Below, in pieces: positions 43,016-52,334 of a stretch of DNA of 64,000 bases (position 1 is its first letter; the number at the start of each line of letters is the position of its first letter). The notes under the pieces were generated by a model. It had not been told where the DNA came from. It saw only the letters and a program-made list of their open reading frames with translations, and made no database searches. The DNA is taken from NCBI RefSeq assembly GCF_000269805.1, contig NZ_JH711481.1:1861789-1925788 (forward strand). Reading direction: 5' to 3'. The stretch comes from Actinomyces massiliensis 4401292 (GTDB lineage: Bacteria > Actinomycetota > Actinomycetes > Actinomycetales > Actinomycetaceae). The position numbers were made by a program, and so were the translations under genes.

Positions 43016-44488
43016 ATGTCTCGCACCTACACCGCTCCCTATGACGCATCGAATATCTCCGGCGCCCGCGTCATAACTGGATTTCAGCACTCGCTCCGCG
43101 TTGGCGACTTCATCATCATTTCTTTCGGCATTATGGCCAGTCACCTCGTGGGGCTTGATGGTGAAGGGGCTCTGATCGCTCCGAATGCCGGCCATGCCCT
43201 GCCCAACGACATGTCGCTTGATATCGCCGTTGGCATCAGTTGGTGGTTTCTGCTGACGGCCATGAGTTCGTACCGTGAACGTATTCTCGGGTATGGGCCC
43301 GACGAGTACCATCGCGTGCTTCAGGCGTCCGCCGTCGAATTCGGGAGTCTCACTGTGCTGGCCTTCCTGACCGACGCGCAACTGCCCGGGGCCTACTTCC
43401 TAGTCACCCTTCCCGGCGGTGTCGCGCTGCTTCTGGCCTGGCGCTGGGTCGCGCGTCAATACTTTGTGAGGGCTAGAAGAAGGGGCGCCTTCACGCAGCC
43501 TGCGTTCGTTATCGGCTCATATAGGTCAGTCTCGGCGGTGATTGCGACCATCAGTCGGCGTCCCGAGCTCGGTCTGAACCCCTGCGGCGCCTTTCTCTCA
43601 GATGACGAACCGCCGCGCCTTGAGGAGACGCACCTGCCCGTCCCCGTTATTGGAGGCGTTGAGAATATCGACGAGGCCATGGACGGGGCGGACGGGATCG
43701 CCTTGCTGGTCGCTCCAGCCTCGGGGCTCACCTCGCGGGCCCTGCGCAGGATCGGCTGCTCTCTGGGAGCCACGAGCCGGCTCATGGTGGTCCACTCTGT
43801 TCTTGACGCGTCCGTTTCGAGCCGTCATCTGCGATCAATCGGCGGCATGGCTCTGCACGAGATCCAGTTCGGCACGTTCGGCAGAGTGAGGCTGAGCATG
43901 AAAAGGCTGATCGATATTCTGGTGTCCACTCTGCTGATCGTCCTTCTGATCCCGATGTGGATCGTCATACCGGCGATCATCTGGTGCGACGACCGCGGAC
44001 CGGCCTTCTTCCGTCAGACCAGGGTCGGCAGGAATGGCCGGGAGTTCAGAATATGGAAGTTCCGTACAATGCGCGTGAACGCCGATGCCGAACTCACTAC
44101 CCTGCTCAGCCAGCAGGGGGCGGGCGACAAGCCCCTGTTCAAAGTGGCCGGAGATCCCCGCATCACCAGGATCGGTCAATGGCTGCGACGCACGTCATTG
44201 GACGAGTTCCCGCAGTTGTTCAACGTCTTCGAGGGCTCGATGAGCCTGGTGGGGCCGAGGCCCCAGGTGCCCAAGGAGGTTGAGCTGTACGACGAGAATG
44301 CTGCGCGTCGGCTGCTGGTCAAACCTGGGATGACGGGGCTGTGGCAGGTCAATGGACGATCCTCGCTGAGCTGGGAAGAAGCACTCCGTTTCGACTTGTT
44401 CTACGTGGAGAACTGGACATTCCTCATGGACCTGGTCATCCTGCTCAGGACCGTCAAGGTCGTCCTCGCCCAGGAGGGCTCCGCCTGA
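43016..44488 (+). CDS. Polyprenyl-phosphate sugar-1-phosphate transferase (WbaP/WcaJ type)
   Basis: 490 residues. About four N-terminal transmembrane helices, a nucleotide-binding-like middle domain, then the bacterial sugar transferase domain from about residue 295: a membrane helix (MKRLIDILVSTLLIVLLIP), FFRQTRVGRNGREFRIWKFRTM, SLDEFPQLFNVFEGSMSLVGPRP with the catalytic Asp-Glu, and KPGMTGLWQVNGRS. It loads the first sugar phosphate onto undecaprenyl phosphate to begin repeat-unit synthesis. It points towards the minus-strand glycosyltransferase operon, which should complete the pathway. Confidence 0.93.
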   Translation: MSRTYTAPYDASNISGARVITGFQHSLRVGDFIIISFGIMASHLVGLDGEGALIAPNAGHALPNDMSLDIAVGISWWFLLTAMSSYRERILGYGPDEYHRVLQASAVEFGSLTVLAFLTDAQLPGAYFLVTLPGGVALLLAWRWVARQYFVRARRRGAFTQPAFVIGSYRSVSAVIATISRRPELGLNPCGAFLSDDEPPRLEETHLPVPVIGGVENIDEAMDGADGIALLVAPASGLTSRALRRIGCSLGATSRLMVVHSVLDASVSSRHLRSIGGMALHEIQFGTFGRVRLSMKRLIDILVSTLLIVLLIPMWIVIPAIIWCDDRGPAFFRQTRVGRNGREFRIWKFRTMRVNADAELTTLLSQQGAGDKPLFKVAGDPRITRIGQWLRRTSLDEFPQLFNVFEGSMSLVGPRPQVPKEVELYDENAARRLLVKPGMTGLWQVNGRSSLSWEEALRFDLFYVENWTFLMDLVILLRTVKVVLAQEGSA

Positions 44489-44640
44489 TCCCGTCGTATG
44501 CAGCCGCTCAGTGCCGCCTGACGTCGAGGCCGTGCAGTCCTCGGAGAAGCGCTCAGCACCGGACGGGTCCTCAATCTTTGTAAGCCCTCGTAGTCAGTGG
44601 TCGTCAGGCAGCGTCAGCGACTATCGGGGAGCGTCAGTGA

Positions 44641-45513
44641 TTACTGTCCGGTGAGCTTCACGCGGATCCGGTGCGCCCACGTACTCCAGCGCCGCGGCGT
44701 CGCCATCTGGCCGATGGCCCTGAGAAGCCCGTAAACCGCCATCGGGTGCCCGTCGAAGTGCTTGAGGAGGATCCTGCAACGGGAAACCAGCTGCGTCCTG
44801 CGCTTCTTATCGGAAATGCCGCCGTCGCCGGTCCGGCAGCGCACGAGGGATTGCGGGATGTTTGCAGCGTCTGCCTGCTTGAGCATCTGCGCGAAGAGGG
44901 CATAGTCCTCGGCCGCCGGGTAGGCCGTCGGATAGCCGCCGGCATGGTCATAAGCCTCTCTGCGGAAGATCGCTGCGGGATGGGTGATGGCGCAGTTGAC
45001 TCGCATGCGCTTGCGAACCGCAGTCGGATCGACTGGTTGCTCCAGCCGGTAGAGGAAGGAGCCGTCGGGCGAGACGAAGTCCACCCACGAGCCCACCAAG
45101 ACGATATCGGGATGCCTGGAGAGGAAGTCCCGCTGCGTGGAGAAGCGCTCTGGATGGCAGGTGTCACCGCAATCGAGACGCGCGATGAACGCGAAATCCG
45201 CGGGTGCGCTTGAAATCCCGGTGCGCAGCGCCACGGTGATCCCGCTGTTCTTCTCCAACTCGATAAGCCGGACCGGCGTGTCTGCGACCTTTGGGGGAAT
45301 GAAGTCCCGCGCAGGGTGCTGTTGCGATCCGTCATCGACGACGATGATCAAGTCGGTCCGCCTCATTCTCACGCTCGTCAGAGACACGACAAGGTCATCA
45401 CCCGCCTCGTAGTAGGGGATCACCAGGCAGATTCTGTCTGTAATCCCAGTACCCCCCAGACTCCCTGTACGCCCAGTACTCCTGCCGGCGGCACGGTCCG
45501 CAGACTGCATCAT
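44641..45513 (-). CDS. Glycosyltransferase family 2
   Basis: 290 residues. GT-A fold: ICLVIPYYEAGDDLVVSLTSV, LIIVVDDGS, DFAFIARLDCGDTCHPERF (DxD equivalent), and the acceptor-side YPAAEDYALFAQML. Adds a sugar to the lipid-linked repeat unit. The first ~25 residues (Arg/Ser/Thr/Gly) come from a short repeat rich in CCCAGTAC-like units. ATG at 45513 overlaps the stop of the upstream GT4 gene. Last gene of the minus-strand operon. Confidence 0.88.
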   Translation of the reverse strand: MMQSADRAAGRSTGRTGSLGGTGITDRICLVIPYYEAGDDLVVSLTSVRMRRTDLIIVVDDGSQQHPARDFIPPKVADTPVRLIELEKNSGITVALRTGISSAPADFAFIARLDCGDTCHPERFSTQRDFLSRHPDIVLVGSWVDFVSPDGSFLYRLEQPVDPTAVRKRMRVNCAITHPAAIFRREAYDHAGGYPTAYPAAEDYALFAQMLKQADAANIPQSLVRCRTGDGGISDKKRRTQLVSRCRILLKHFDGHPMAVYGLLRAIGQMATPRRWSTWAHRIRVKLTGQ

Positions 45514-46607
45514 GCCGCCAGGGCCTTCGAATACAGCATGGTCAGGGCGTCGGTGAGCCGCTGCGGAGAGTAGGCGCGCAGAAGGGGCGTGTTCCGGGCT
45601 CTGGCGTCGGCGAGTGCGTCGGCGGATCCGAGCATGTCGGTGACAAGCGCTGCGACGCCCCGGGGGGTCGACGACATGAGAAGGTCAGTGTGCTCCACGG
45701 CGGCGATCCGTCGGGCGACGATCGGGGCCCGGCAGGCGGCTGCGTCCAGAATGCTCAATGGAAACCCCTCGTAACGGGCCGAATGGACGTAGACGGATCC
45801 GCGGAGAAGCTCCTCCACTCCGGATGGACTCAACCAGCCTGTCACACGGATTCTCGCCTCAGTCAGTAGCCGACGCAGGTCGCCGTCGCCATCGCCGATC
45901 CATACGGCCTCAAGGGGCACGTCGTCCTTTCTGAGTTCAGCGACCACATCGGCGAAGAATTTCGGGTCCTTCTGCGGAGCGATCCTTCCCACCATCGCCA
46001 CGCGCCGGACATCGATCGGCCCGGAGTCCGATTGCCCTGGCGGTGTTGGCGATGGTGTCGGCATTGTCGGCATTGTCGGTATGTTCGGGATCTCGACAGC
46101 CGGTAAACGCCGTGACATCGTTCTTACAACGGCGCGTTCATGGGGGGACAGGATTCCGATGGCCGCCGTCCTGGCCATGAGAAGGCGCTCGGCGAGCCGG
46201 AATGCACCGCTTACCGGGCGTCGAAGGGATGGGTCGTCGAACTTGAAGCAGTGCGGCTCGTACACCACCGGCCGACCGAATACGCCGACCCGTGCATACA
46301 CTCCGGCCCAACTCGAATGCGCATGGACGATATCTGGATTCACCTGCCGTGTTGTGAGGGTTGTCGCCCTGATGCGAGACAGGTCGGATGCCGGGAGCTC
46401 GGTCGTGGATGCCCACTGGGAACTCGCCGGCGTCTCCTCGCCGGTCCACAGGAGGTGGTGCTCCGCTTGCGGCAGTGCCTGCGCTCTCAGCTTGACGGCC
46501 CTGCCAACACCGGCCCCGAAGCACTCGGTGACATGGAGAATCCTCAGCGGTCGTTTCGTGCCGTCGGCCTCCCGGACCAGGCCGGGGGCCAGTACTGTCG
46601 CCCTCAT
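45510..46607 (-). CDS. Glycosyltransferase family 4
   Basis: 365 residues, GT-B fold. LRILHVTECFGAGVGRAV at the N-terminus, DIVHAHSSWAGVYARV, then in the donor domain VAMVGRIAPQKDPKFFADVV, AVWIGDGDGDLRRLL, VTGWLSPSGVEELL and SARYEGFPLSILDAAAC (E-x7-E region). A Pro/Thr-rich stretch near residue 175 between the two domains is encoded by 9-bp repeats. ATG at 46607 is nine bases from a strong GAGGTGA. Start of the next gene overlaps its stop. Confidence 0.9.
   Translation of the reverse strand: MRATVLAPGLVREADGTKRPLRILHVTECFGAGVGRAVKLRAQALPQAEHHLLWTGEETPASSQWASTTELPASDLSRIRATTLTTRQVNPDIVHAHSSWAGVYARVGVFGRPVVYEPHCFKFDDPSLRRPVSGAFRLAERLLMARTAAIGILSPHERAVVRTMSRRLPAVEIPNIPTMPTMPTPSPTPPGQSDSGPIDVRRVAMVGRIAPQKDPKFFADVVAELRKDDVPLEAVWIGDGDGDLRRLLTEARIRVTGWLSPSGVEELLRGSVYVHSARYEGFPLSILDAAACRAPIVARRIAAVEHTDLLMSSTPRGVAALVTDMLGSADALADARARNTPLLRAYSPQRLTDALTMLYSKALAA
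46060..46086 (+). repeat. 9-bp tandem repeat in the GT4 interdomain linker
   Basis: Two identical GGCATTGTC units followed by GGTATGTTC, read from the opposite strand as Ile-Pro-Thr-Met-Pro-Thr-Met-Pro. Confidence 0.7.
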
Positions 46608-46656
46608 GAGAAAAAATCACCTCCACATCCGGCCGTCGCCGAGGCGCCGGACCGCA

Positions 46657-47574
46657 TTATCCGAATCTCCGGATCCACTGATCGAAGTCGTAGTGCTCCA
46701 GCAGCTCTTGACTCGCGGGCGGGGAGTCTACCCGCATGAAATCCTCGATCCTCTCGATATCGAGATGATCGAGGGTGAGGACCCGGCCCGGATCGTAGAG
46801 GGGCTCTGACGATATCTCGTCGGAGAAGCTTAATATTTTCTTGCCCATCATGAAGGCTTCGATCGGGCGCAGGGACATCCCGTTCTGGCCGGCCTGGGGG
46901 AGCTCGACAATCGCGCGAGACCTCCCCGTCAGCCGGAGAATCTCCTCGTATGGAATCGGATTGATCGGCTCTAGGAGGGGGTATGAGGATATTTCTTCCT
47001 TGCTGAGGCCGGTGACGCGGAAACAGAAGCTGAATCCATGGTCCCTGAGACTCTCCGCCAGTCGAGACAGGCTGCGGGCTCGCCCCTTGTTGGTGCCGAC
47101 GAAAAGAAAGTCGTAGTCATCCTCGGAGCGGAAACGGGCGATCTCTCTGAAAGAATAGTTCGTATTGTACTTGAGTCCGAATCGGTCGCAGTCATGGCGG
47201 TCGAACGACCATGACTCGCAGACATCGGACGGCAGCTTCGCCGGGTCGGTGCCCGGGCCGGATGGGTTCCAGTACCAGCAGATGATGCGTTTCTTGGGCC
47301 AGCGCGAGCGAATATACCGGGTGGCTGGAATCGTGAGATCGGCACCCTCGATCAGTACGATGTCGGCATCGTCGACCAGGTGCTCCCAGGGCTCGAACCA
47401 GATAGATTCCTTGGGCAGCCGTGTCCGGAAGTGAATGCGTCTGGCTACCCGCATGAGGAGATGCGGCTGCGGCTTCAGAGAGTGCGCGACGAAAACGCCG
47501 CGGTCGATGAGACGGCTGCTGTAGTAGTCGTCTCCTGCGAAGAAACCTGCGTTGAGTATGAGCGTTCTAGTCAT
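46657..47574 (-). CDS. Putative glycosyltransferase (CgeB-like)
   Basis: 305 residues. Not a clear family match at the N-terminus, but the C-terminal half (LPQAGQNGMSLRPIEAFMMGKKILSFSDEI) has the pattern of GT-B enzymes of the CgeB/DUF3880 type, where a conserved Glu contacts the donor. KKRIICWYWNPSGPG and DYDFLFVGTNKGR mark the domain boundary. ATG at 47574 overlaps the last eight bases of the flippase gene. Codon use is somewhat less GC-extreme than in the dcw region. Confidence 0.7.
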   Translation of the reverse strand: MTRTLILNAGFFAGDDYYSSRLIDRGVFVAHSLKPQPHLLMRVARRIHFRTRLPKESIWFEPWEHLVDDADIVLIEGADLTIPATRYIRSRWPKKRIICWYWNPSGPGTDPAKLPSDVCESWSFDRHDCDRFGLKYNTNYSFREIARFRSEDDYDFLFVGTNKGRARSLSRLAESLRDHGFSFCFRVTGLSKEEISSYPLLEPINPIPYEEILRLTGRSRAIVELPQAGQNGMSLRPIEAFMMGKKILSFSDEISSEPLYDPGRVLTLDHLDIERIEDFMRVDSPPASQELLEHYDFDQWIRRFG

Positions 47575-48901
47575 CGAGCGGCGTCAGTCCTCCGATGAGG
47601 GATTGGTTGGTGCGGCTTGAGTGCGTGGTCGGATGTGCGTCTCCCATGTGTCTTCTCGATCGACCGATGGCGAGAGCGGAGAAGGCGATCTTCGTGGCAT
47701 TGGCGGTTGCTGCAGCCGTCGTCCCCGCCCAGAGCGCCGGCGCGTTCGCCAAATAGCATACGAGAATGCATACCACTGTGAAGGTCAGTGACCATGCGAC
47801 CACCAGGAATTGATTACGGTACTCGTTGAGCGCCAGCAGACCTGCATTGAGCACGTAGGTGCCGGGGTCGAGAATGGCGGCTGCGGTCAGGGCCGCGATG
47901 AGCCAGGGCGAGAATGTGAAACTGTGGCCGTACACGGATTCAAGCAGGAATGGCCCGATGAGGAATGCCAGGGTCGAGAGCAGAATGCCGACCAGGCCGA
48001 TTCGGATAGTGGTCTGTTTGAGGCGGTGCAGCAGCGGTTGGAATCCTTGATCTGAGGCAATGGATTGGTACTCTCCGATGAACATCGAGTTGAGTGACGA
48101 ACCCAGGAGCGATCCGAGCGTCAGAATGTATGCCGCAGCTGCGAATCGGCCGACGTCGGCGTTATCGCCCAGGGCGGCGACGGTCCAGGTCGGGATATTC
48201 GTGATGATGACGGCCAGCATCTGGGCGAATGCGATGGGAGCGGAGATCCTGAGCAGGGCTCGGGCCGATTCGGATGTTCTTCCGGCGGCGGGCTCCGATG
48301 CGGGGCGGCGCTTCAGAACGATGATCGCCAGGATCATCGTGACCGTCGATCCCACTGATGAGCCGAAGACGATCATGGATGCGTTGGTGCACAGCGCCGC
48401 CATCAGGACGGACATGAGTGCGGAGACAAGGCCGTTGGCGATCATGATCAGGCCGTACGGAGCAAGGGCCTGCTGGCGTTGCAGAGGTCCGTAGAGGAGA
48501 TCGGTGATGCCGTCGGTCACTTTCATGACCAGGACCGCCCACAGCATCGTCGGGTCGGCCTGCGTCCATGCGCCGATCCCGATAAGCAGGAGAGCCGCCG
48601 CACCCAGAAGAAGTATCCGGAGTTTCAGATAGAGGGCGAAGGAGTAGTTCCGCCTCAGGGTGATGAGGGTGTTCCTGAGCCCCCAGCCGGCCGCGATGAA
48701 CAATGGGGTCGAGTAGGCCAGAAGCGCCGCGAACACTCCGGATTGCGCAACGCTTCCGTAGCGCGCGAGCAGCCAGAAGACGAACCATTGCGATATCGGT
48801 GCGATGAAGGTTCCGGCCAGAACGAGGGAGCGTGCTCCTGCTTTGGAGCTCATCGCTCCACCCGGTGAGTCTGCTTCTGCTGCTCCGCCATTCCCGGGCA
48901 T
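47567..48901 (-). CDS. Polysaccharide flippase (Wzx-like, MOP superfamily)
   Basis: 444 residues with about twelve transmembrane helices and short loops. Segments such as FAAAAYILTLGSLLGSSLNSMFIGEY and AALTAAAILDPGTYVLNAGLLAL fit the MOP exporter family. It would flip undecaprenyl-linked repeat units outward. The start is uncertain: ATG 48901 has AGAGG six bases upstream, while an ATG at 48853 has a Shine-Dalgarno sequence too close. Confidence 0.82.
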   Translation of the reverse strand: MPGNGGAAEADSPGGAMSSKAGARSLVLAGTFIAPISQWFVFWLLARYGSVAQSGVFAALLAYSTPLFIAAGWGLRNTLITLRRNYSFALYLKLRILLLGAAALLLIGIGAWTQADPTMLWAVLVMKVTDGITDLLYGPLQRQQALAPYGLIMIANGLVSALMSVLMAALCTNASMIVFGSSVGSTVTMILAIIVLKRRPASEPAAGRTSESARALLRISAPIAFAQMLAVIITNIPTWTVAALGDNADVGRFAAAAYILTLGSLLGSSLNSMFIGEYQSIASDQGFQPLLHRLKQTTIRIGLVGILLSTLAFLIGPFLLESVYGHSFTFSPWLIAALTAAAILDPGTYVLNAGLLALNEYRNQFLVVAWSLTFTVVCILVCYLANAPALWAGTTAAATANATKIAFSALAIGRSRRHMGDAHPTTHSSRTNQSLIGGLTPLDD

Positions 48902-49016
48902 CTACTGCCTCTACGGGGGGAGCGAGTCACCGCGCGTCTCCTGTGCGCCGGTGCGGCGTCGAGGAATGGGGCGCTCCAGAGGCGGAAAAGCGGGCCGCTG
49001 CAGGGAGAGGCGGTCG

Positions 49017-50087
49017 TCATGACAGGGTCCATTCGTAAGGAATCAGGTCTCCGTAGTGGGTGAGACTGATGAAGAAGTATGTGATGATGCCGAGCCAGAG
49101 CACTATATGTCGAGCCCGGGATCCATGAGCGAGCAGGAAGCAGATGAACATCGGCAGAGACGCCACGAAGTACAGCGTGACTCTGTCGAGAACGGCGAGT
49201 TGGAGCCCCACCACCTGTGCGCCTAGACCGAGGGAGTAGAAGCGGGTGGCGCAGCGGAGCTCGTTGGGCAGCTCTGTGGACTGGAGGAACCAGACGACCA
49301 TGAGCATGAGGGCGAGGTGGATGAGGCGGCCCCGCCCGGACCCCATGTTCTGGTCCAGGTAGGAGCCGTACTTGTCGCCGACCAGGTCCGTCAGGAAGGT
49401 CGCGAGTGCGGTGCTGATGAGCAGGAGCGCAAGAAAAACTCCCCCGGACAGCAGCACAATACGGATATTGAATGTATTGCGCTGCTGGAAACGGCGCGAC
49501 AGGATAAAAGCCGGCAGGACGATCAGGGTTGAGCTGTGGATGAGGGCGGCTGTGAGGAGGAATACCCATCCGAAACGGTGGCCCCGCAGGATGAGTGCCA
49601 CGCCGAAGACGAATATCGATATCGCCATCGCCTGCCTCATGCCGTTGAACTGGAAGAGGTAGAGGCCGGAAACGGCGTAGGCGCTGATCGCCGGGAGCAT
49701 CTTGGGGGAGATCATCCGGATCGCCTCGTACTGCAGGCCGTTGGTGACCAGGGCCGTGATGGCCAGGAACCAGTGCGTGCTCAGGCCGAAAGACCTCCAG
49801 ATGAACTCCCACAGGGCGTATCCCGGTTCCACGATCGCCTGTTGCAGGGTATTGCTCCATGAGCTGGAGTCGATGGTGATGTTGTACATCGCCACGTACA
49901 TCACCGTGTCGGTTCCCACATGCCAGGCGCGAAAACCCGGAGCGGCCGCAAGAACGACGATGCAGGCGCAATCGATGCCGCGCTGCACCATGGAGATCCT
50001 GCGCGGCTGTCCGTCTGTGGTGTCGAGAGCAGCCCGGAACAGCTGAAGGAGAATCGTGGCGACAATGGTCGCGAGATAGATGATCAC
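49017..50087 (-). CDS. EpsG-like polysaccharide polymerase (Wzy-type)
   Basis: 356 residues, about ten transmembrane helices. GTDTVMYVAMYN, EPGYALWEFIWRSFG and FNGMRQAMAISIFVFG follow the EpsG family pattern (N-terminal GxDxxxY, EPGY, FNxxRQ), members of which act as repeat-unit polymerases. GTG start at 50087 with AGAGGA upstream. First gene of the minus-strand operon polymerase-flippase-GT-GT4-GT2. Confidence 0.85.
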   Translation of the reverse strand: MIIYLATIVATILLQLFRAALDTTDGQPRRISMVQRGIDCACIVVLAAAPGFRAWHVGTDTVMYVAMYNITIDSSSWSNTLQQAIVEPGYALWEFIWRSFGLSTHWFLAITALVTNGLQYEAIRMISPKMLPAISAYAVSGLYLFQFNGMRQAMAISIFVFGVALILRGHRFGWVFLLTAALIHSSTLIVLPAFILSRRFQQRNTFNIRIVLLSGGVFLALLLISTALATFLTDLVGDKYGSYLDQNMGSGRGRLIHLALMLMVVWFLQSTELPNELRCATRFYSLGLGAQVVGLQLAVLDRVTLYFVASLPMFICFLLAHGSRARHIVLWLGIITYFFISLTHYGDLIPYEWTLS

Positions 50088-50568
50088 TGGTTCCTCTGGA
50101 TGGTCGCGGGCCGATCAAGGAGGAGGATGGAGGTGCGGCCGCCTGCGGCGCCGGCTCGGGGCCCTCGACATCGCGCGATGCCGATGGGGCGACGCCGGGA
50201 AGCGATGCCGCCCGGCTCTGCGGACGTTGATAGTCGGTGGGCATGTGTCCTTCTCGCAGGGTTGTTCCGGTGGAACGCGGACGCGCTTAGAAGGCCGGCT
50301 CTGGGGCGGGTGACGGAGCACCAGGCTGCCACGGCGGTGACGCGTGGGTGACAGGCGGGTGGCATGCGATGGCAGGGCGCTCGTCGACGGGCCTGATCAG
50401 AGGCGACGTGATGTCAGGGCAGCGGAATGCATCTCGGAAGTATATCGTCGGCTGCGCTTGTGCGGCGATCGGCCCGACCGGGGGCGTCGGGCAGGTCGTC
50501 GTCGACGCTCTGGATGCTGTGGATTCTGTGGATGCTGCAGACGCCGTGCACACTGTGAGCGCCGGCGC
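50088..50568. other. 481-bp gap between the polymerase operon and the ADP-ribosylglycohydrolase gene
   Basis: No supportable gene. It presumably contains the promoter and leader of the minus-strand operon. At 50504-50548 it holds five 9-bp repeat units. Several frames are open through it, but their composition is that of random high-GC DNA. Confidence 0.4.
50504..50548 (+). repeat. 9-bp degenerate tandem repeat, five units
   Basis: GACGCTCTG, GATGCTGTG, GATTCTGTG, GATGCTGCA, GACGCCGTG. The same kind of unit (GAY-NCN-GTN) recurs in the coding repeat at 59934. Confidence 0.75.
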
Positions 50569-51714
50569 CTACGCCTTCCCCCGATGCCCGATCCCCGCCA
50601 GCGCTGTGCTGCGCCCCAGAGATCGCAGGTCTGCGGCGCGCCGCGGCTGGGAGTCGCTACCCGCAGGGAGTCCATGGATCTTCGCCTCCCATTCGGCCGG
50701 GACCGCGGCGGCGCCGAGGTAGCTGCCCGCCACGGCGCCGGCGATTGCGGCCACGGTGTCCGAGTCGTCGCTGGAACGCACTGCCCGGGCCAGAATGAGC
50801 CGCATCCATGTGCTGGCCAGCTCTGGCCGACTGGCGCGGAGGGCGACGCGAGCGTTCGGAGCCGCATGATTGGCGGCGATGAAGGACAGACAGGCCTTCC
50901 CCAGGGCGTCCACGGTGAACCCGTCGGTGGGAGGGAGTCCGGACCAGTTCCAGTTCCCGGGGTCGTAGGTGCCGCCGTCGAAGAGGTCGTGCCAGTAGCG
51001 CCGTCGTTCCTGACTCGTCTGCCCGAGGGCGGCGAGGGCGGCGAGCGGATTGGCTCCGTTGAAGGGCATGTTCTCCCAAGCCGGTGAGGTGACATTAGCG
51101 CGGATCATCTCGGCCTGAATGACGCAGGAATCGGCCGCCAGGGGATCGGCGTGCGTGAGCGAAGCCACGGCGCGTGCCGCTGCTGCCGTGGTGCGCGGGT
51201 CGTGCAGGCGGGTCAGTCCCACGATGCCGTTGCGCATGAGCGCGCCGTTTCCAGCGCTGCGTCCGCCCGAGGTCTCGTGGTAGTCCAGCGCAGCCTGACG
51301 CATCCTCTCCGAGACGCCGGGCTCGCCGCGGTGATGGGCGACGGCTTTCAGGATCGCGCGCGTCTGAATGCCGATGTCGGAGGCCGTCGAGGCGTACCAG
51401 TCGATGAAGCCGTCCGCGATGGCGTCCAGAGCCGGCCTGCTCGTCAAGTCCGCACCGGTAGCCGCTACCCGGGCGACGATCACTGACATCTGGGTGTCGT
51501 CGCTCCACTCTCCGGGTGCGTAGGGGCCCAGTCCTCCGCCTTGCATGAAGCCCTCGCTCGCCTCGGCTCCGCAGCCGGAGTCAGTGGGGGAGTGTCCGAG
51601 TTCCCAGGGCACGCCGAGTGCGTCGCCGCAGGCCTGAACCAGGAGGACGCCTTCGGCGCGGTCGAGCTGAGAGGGGGACAGCGCCGCGAGAGCACCTGTA
51701 GTTCCTGTGGTCAT
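50569..51714 (-). CDS. ADP-ribosylglycohydrolase family protein
   Basis: 381 residues. DraG/ARH fold with its metal and substrate motifs: GVLLVQACGDALGVPWE, GEWSDDTQMSVIVA (two Asp ligands), GRSAGNGALMRNGIVGL, and SSDDSDTVAAIAGAVAGSYLGA as the C-terminal Asp/Thr metal motif. The family removes ADP-ribose from proteins or nucleic acids; targets are unknown here. The last motif has SDDSDT where GGDTDT is common. The ATG at 51714 has no ribosome site but a -10 box TAGGCT six bases upstream, so the mRNA is probably leaderless. It stands between two exopolysaccharide loci. Confidence 0.88.
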   Translation of the reverse strand: MTTGTTGALAALSPSQLDRAEGVLLVQACGDALGVPWELGHSPTDSGCGAEASEGFMQGGGLGPYAPGEWSDDTQMSVIVARVAATGADLTSRPALDAIADGFIDWYASTASDIGIQTRAILKAVAHHRGEPGVSERMRQAALDYHETSGGRSAGNGALMRNGIVGLTRLHDPRTTAAAARAVASLTHADPLAADSCVIQAEMIRANVTSPAWENMPFNGANPLAALAALGQTSQERRRYWHDLFDGGTYDPGNWNWSGLPPTDGFTVDALGKACLSFIAANHAAPNARVALRASRPELASTWMRLILARAVRSSDDSDTVAAIAGAVAGSYLGAAAVPAEWEAKIHGLPAGSDSQPRRAADLRSLGRSTALAGIGHRGKA

Positions 51715-51720
51715 GCCGGC

Positions 51721-51726
51721 AGCCTA
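51721..51726 (-). promoter_or_regulatory. Leaderless-type -10 element of the ADP-ribosylglycohydrolase gene
   Basis: TAGGCT on the minus strand, six bases before the ATG at 51714. Confidence 0.5.
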
Positions 51727-52040
51727 CGTCTCAGTCTCACTGCTGTTCACTACTTCACTACTGCGCCCAACCGTGCTCAACCGTGCTCAACTGCGGCTCA
51801 GCGGGGCCCTGACCGCTCGGCTGGTCGGAGTCCCCTGCTGAGCAGCTGAACATCGCCTGTGAGCTAACCCATGGAGCTGGCGTGACCTTTTCGTTACATT
51901 TGACGCATGCTTCCAGTTAGCATGAAGATGTATGGCGTCCGGCTGTTCTGAATACGGCCTGGCGTCCCTGTGCGAGAGTCACGGCGTCCTAACTTGGCGC
52001 GCCGCTCTCCGTTTATCACCGAGTGCCGATTGGCAACAAC
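51727..52040 (+). other. Promoter region of the synthase-type exopolysaccharide operon
   Basis: Gene-free. It has an exact 10-bp duplication CCGTGCTCAA (51771-51790, third copy degenerate), a TTGACG -35-like box near 51899 and an inverted repeat CATGCT-N7-AGCATG at 51906-51924. A good -10 at the right distance from TTGACG was not found. The AT-richer stretch around 51885-51935 is the likely promoter. Confidence 0.45.
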
Positions 52041-52334
52041 ATGTATATCCCTGAATTCATCGACGCAGGACGCGTGCTGTCAGGCTCCGCCCAACAGCAC
52101 CTCGATCTGATCCCCCGGCTGCTTCTGGACGCCGCTGGGGTGGCTTTCGTGGTCATCATCCTGCTCTTCATCGGGTTGAACCTCTACGGCGTCATCTACC
52201 GCGCGCGCCCTCTGCGCGGTGCTGCCTACCGGCCGCGCCATGCACGGCCCCGGCCCCTTCGCGGAGCCGCTTCCTACGATCAGCGGCGCTTCCTGGGCGC
52301 CGGCCCTCACCACCTGACTGCGGGGAAATCATGA
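52041..52334 (+). CDS. Small membrane protein preceding the processive GT2
   Basis: About 97 residues with one strong transmembrane helix (about 32-55, AAGVAFVVIILLFIGLNLYGV) and a basic cytoplasmic tail with two RPLRGAA repeats. No family recognised. Its place directly before, and ATGA overlap with, a processive GT2 recalls IcaD/PgaD, the small accessory subunit of HexNAc polymer synthases. Start uncertain: ATG 52041 or GTG 52023, neither with a good ribosome site. Confidence 0.65.
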   Translation: MYIPEFIDAGRVLSGSAQQHLDLIPRLLLDAAGVAFVVIILLFIGLNLYGVIYRARPLRGAAYRPRHARPRPLRGAASYDQRRFLGAGPHHLTAGKS

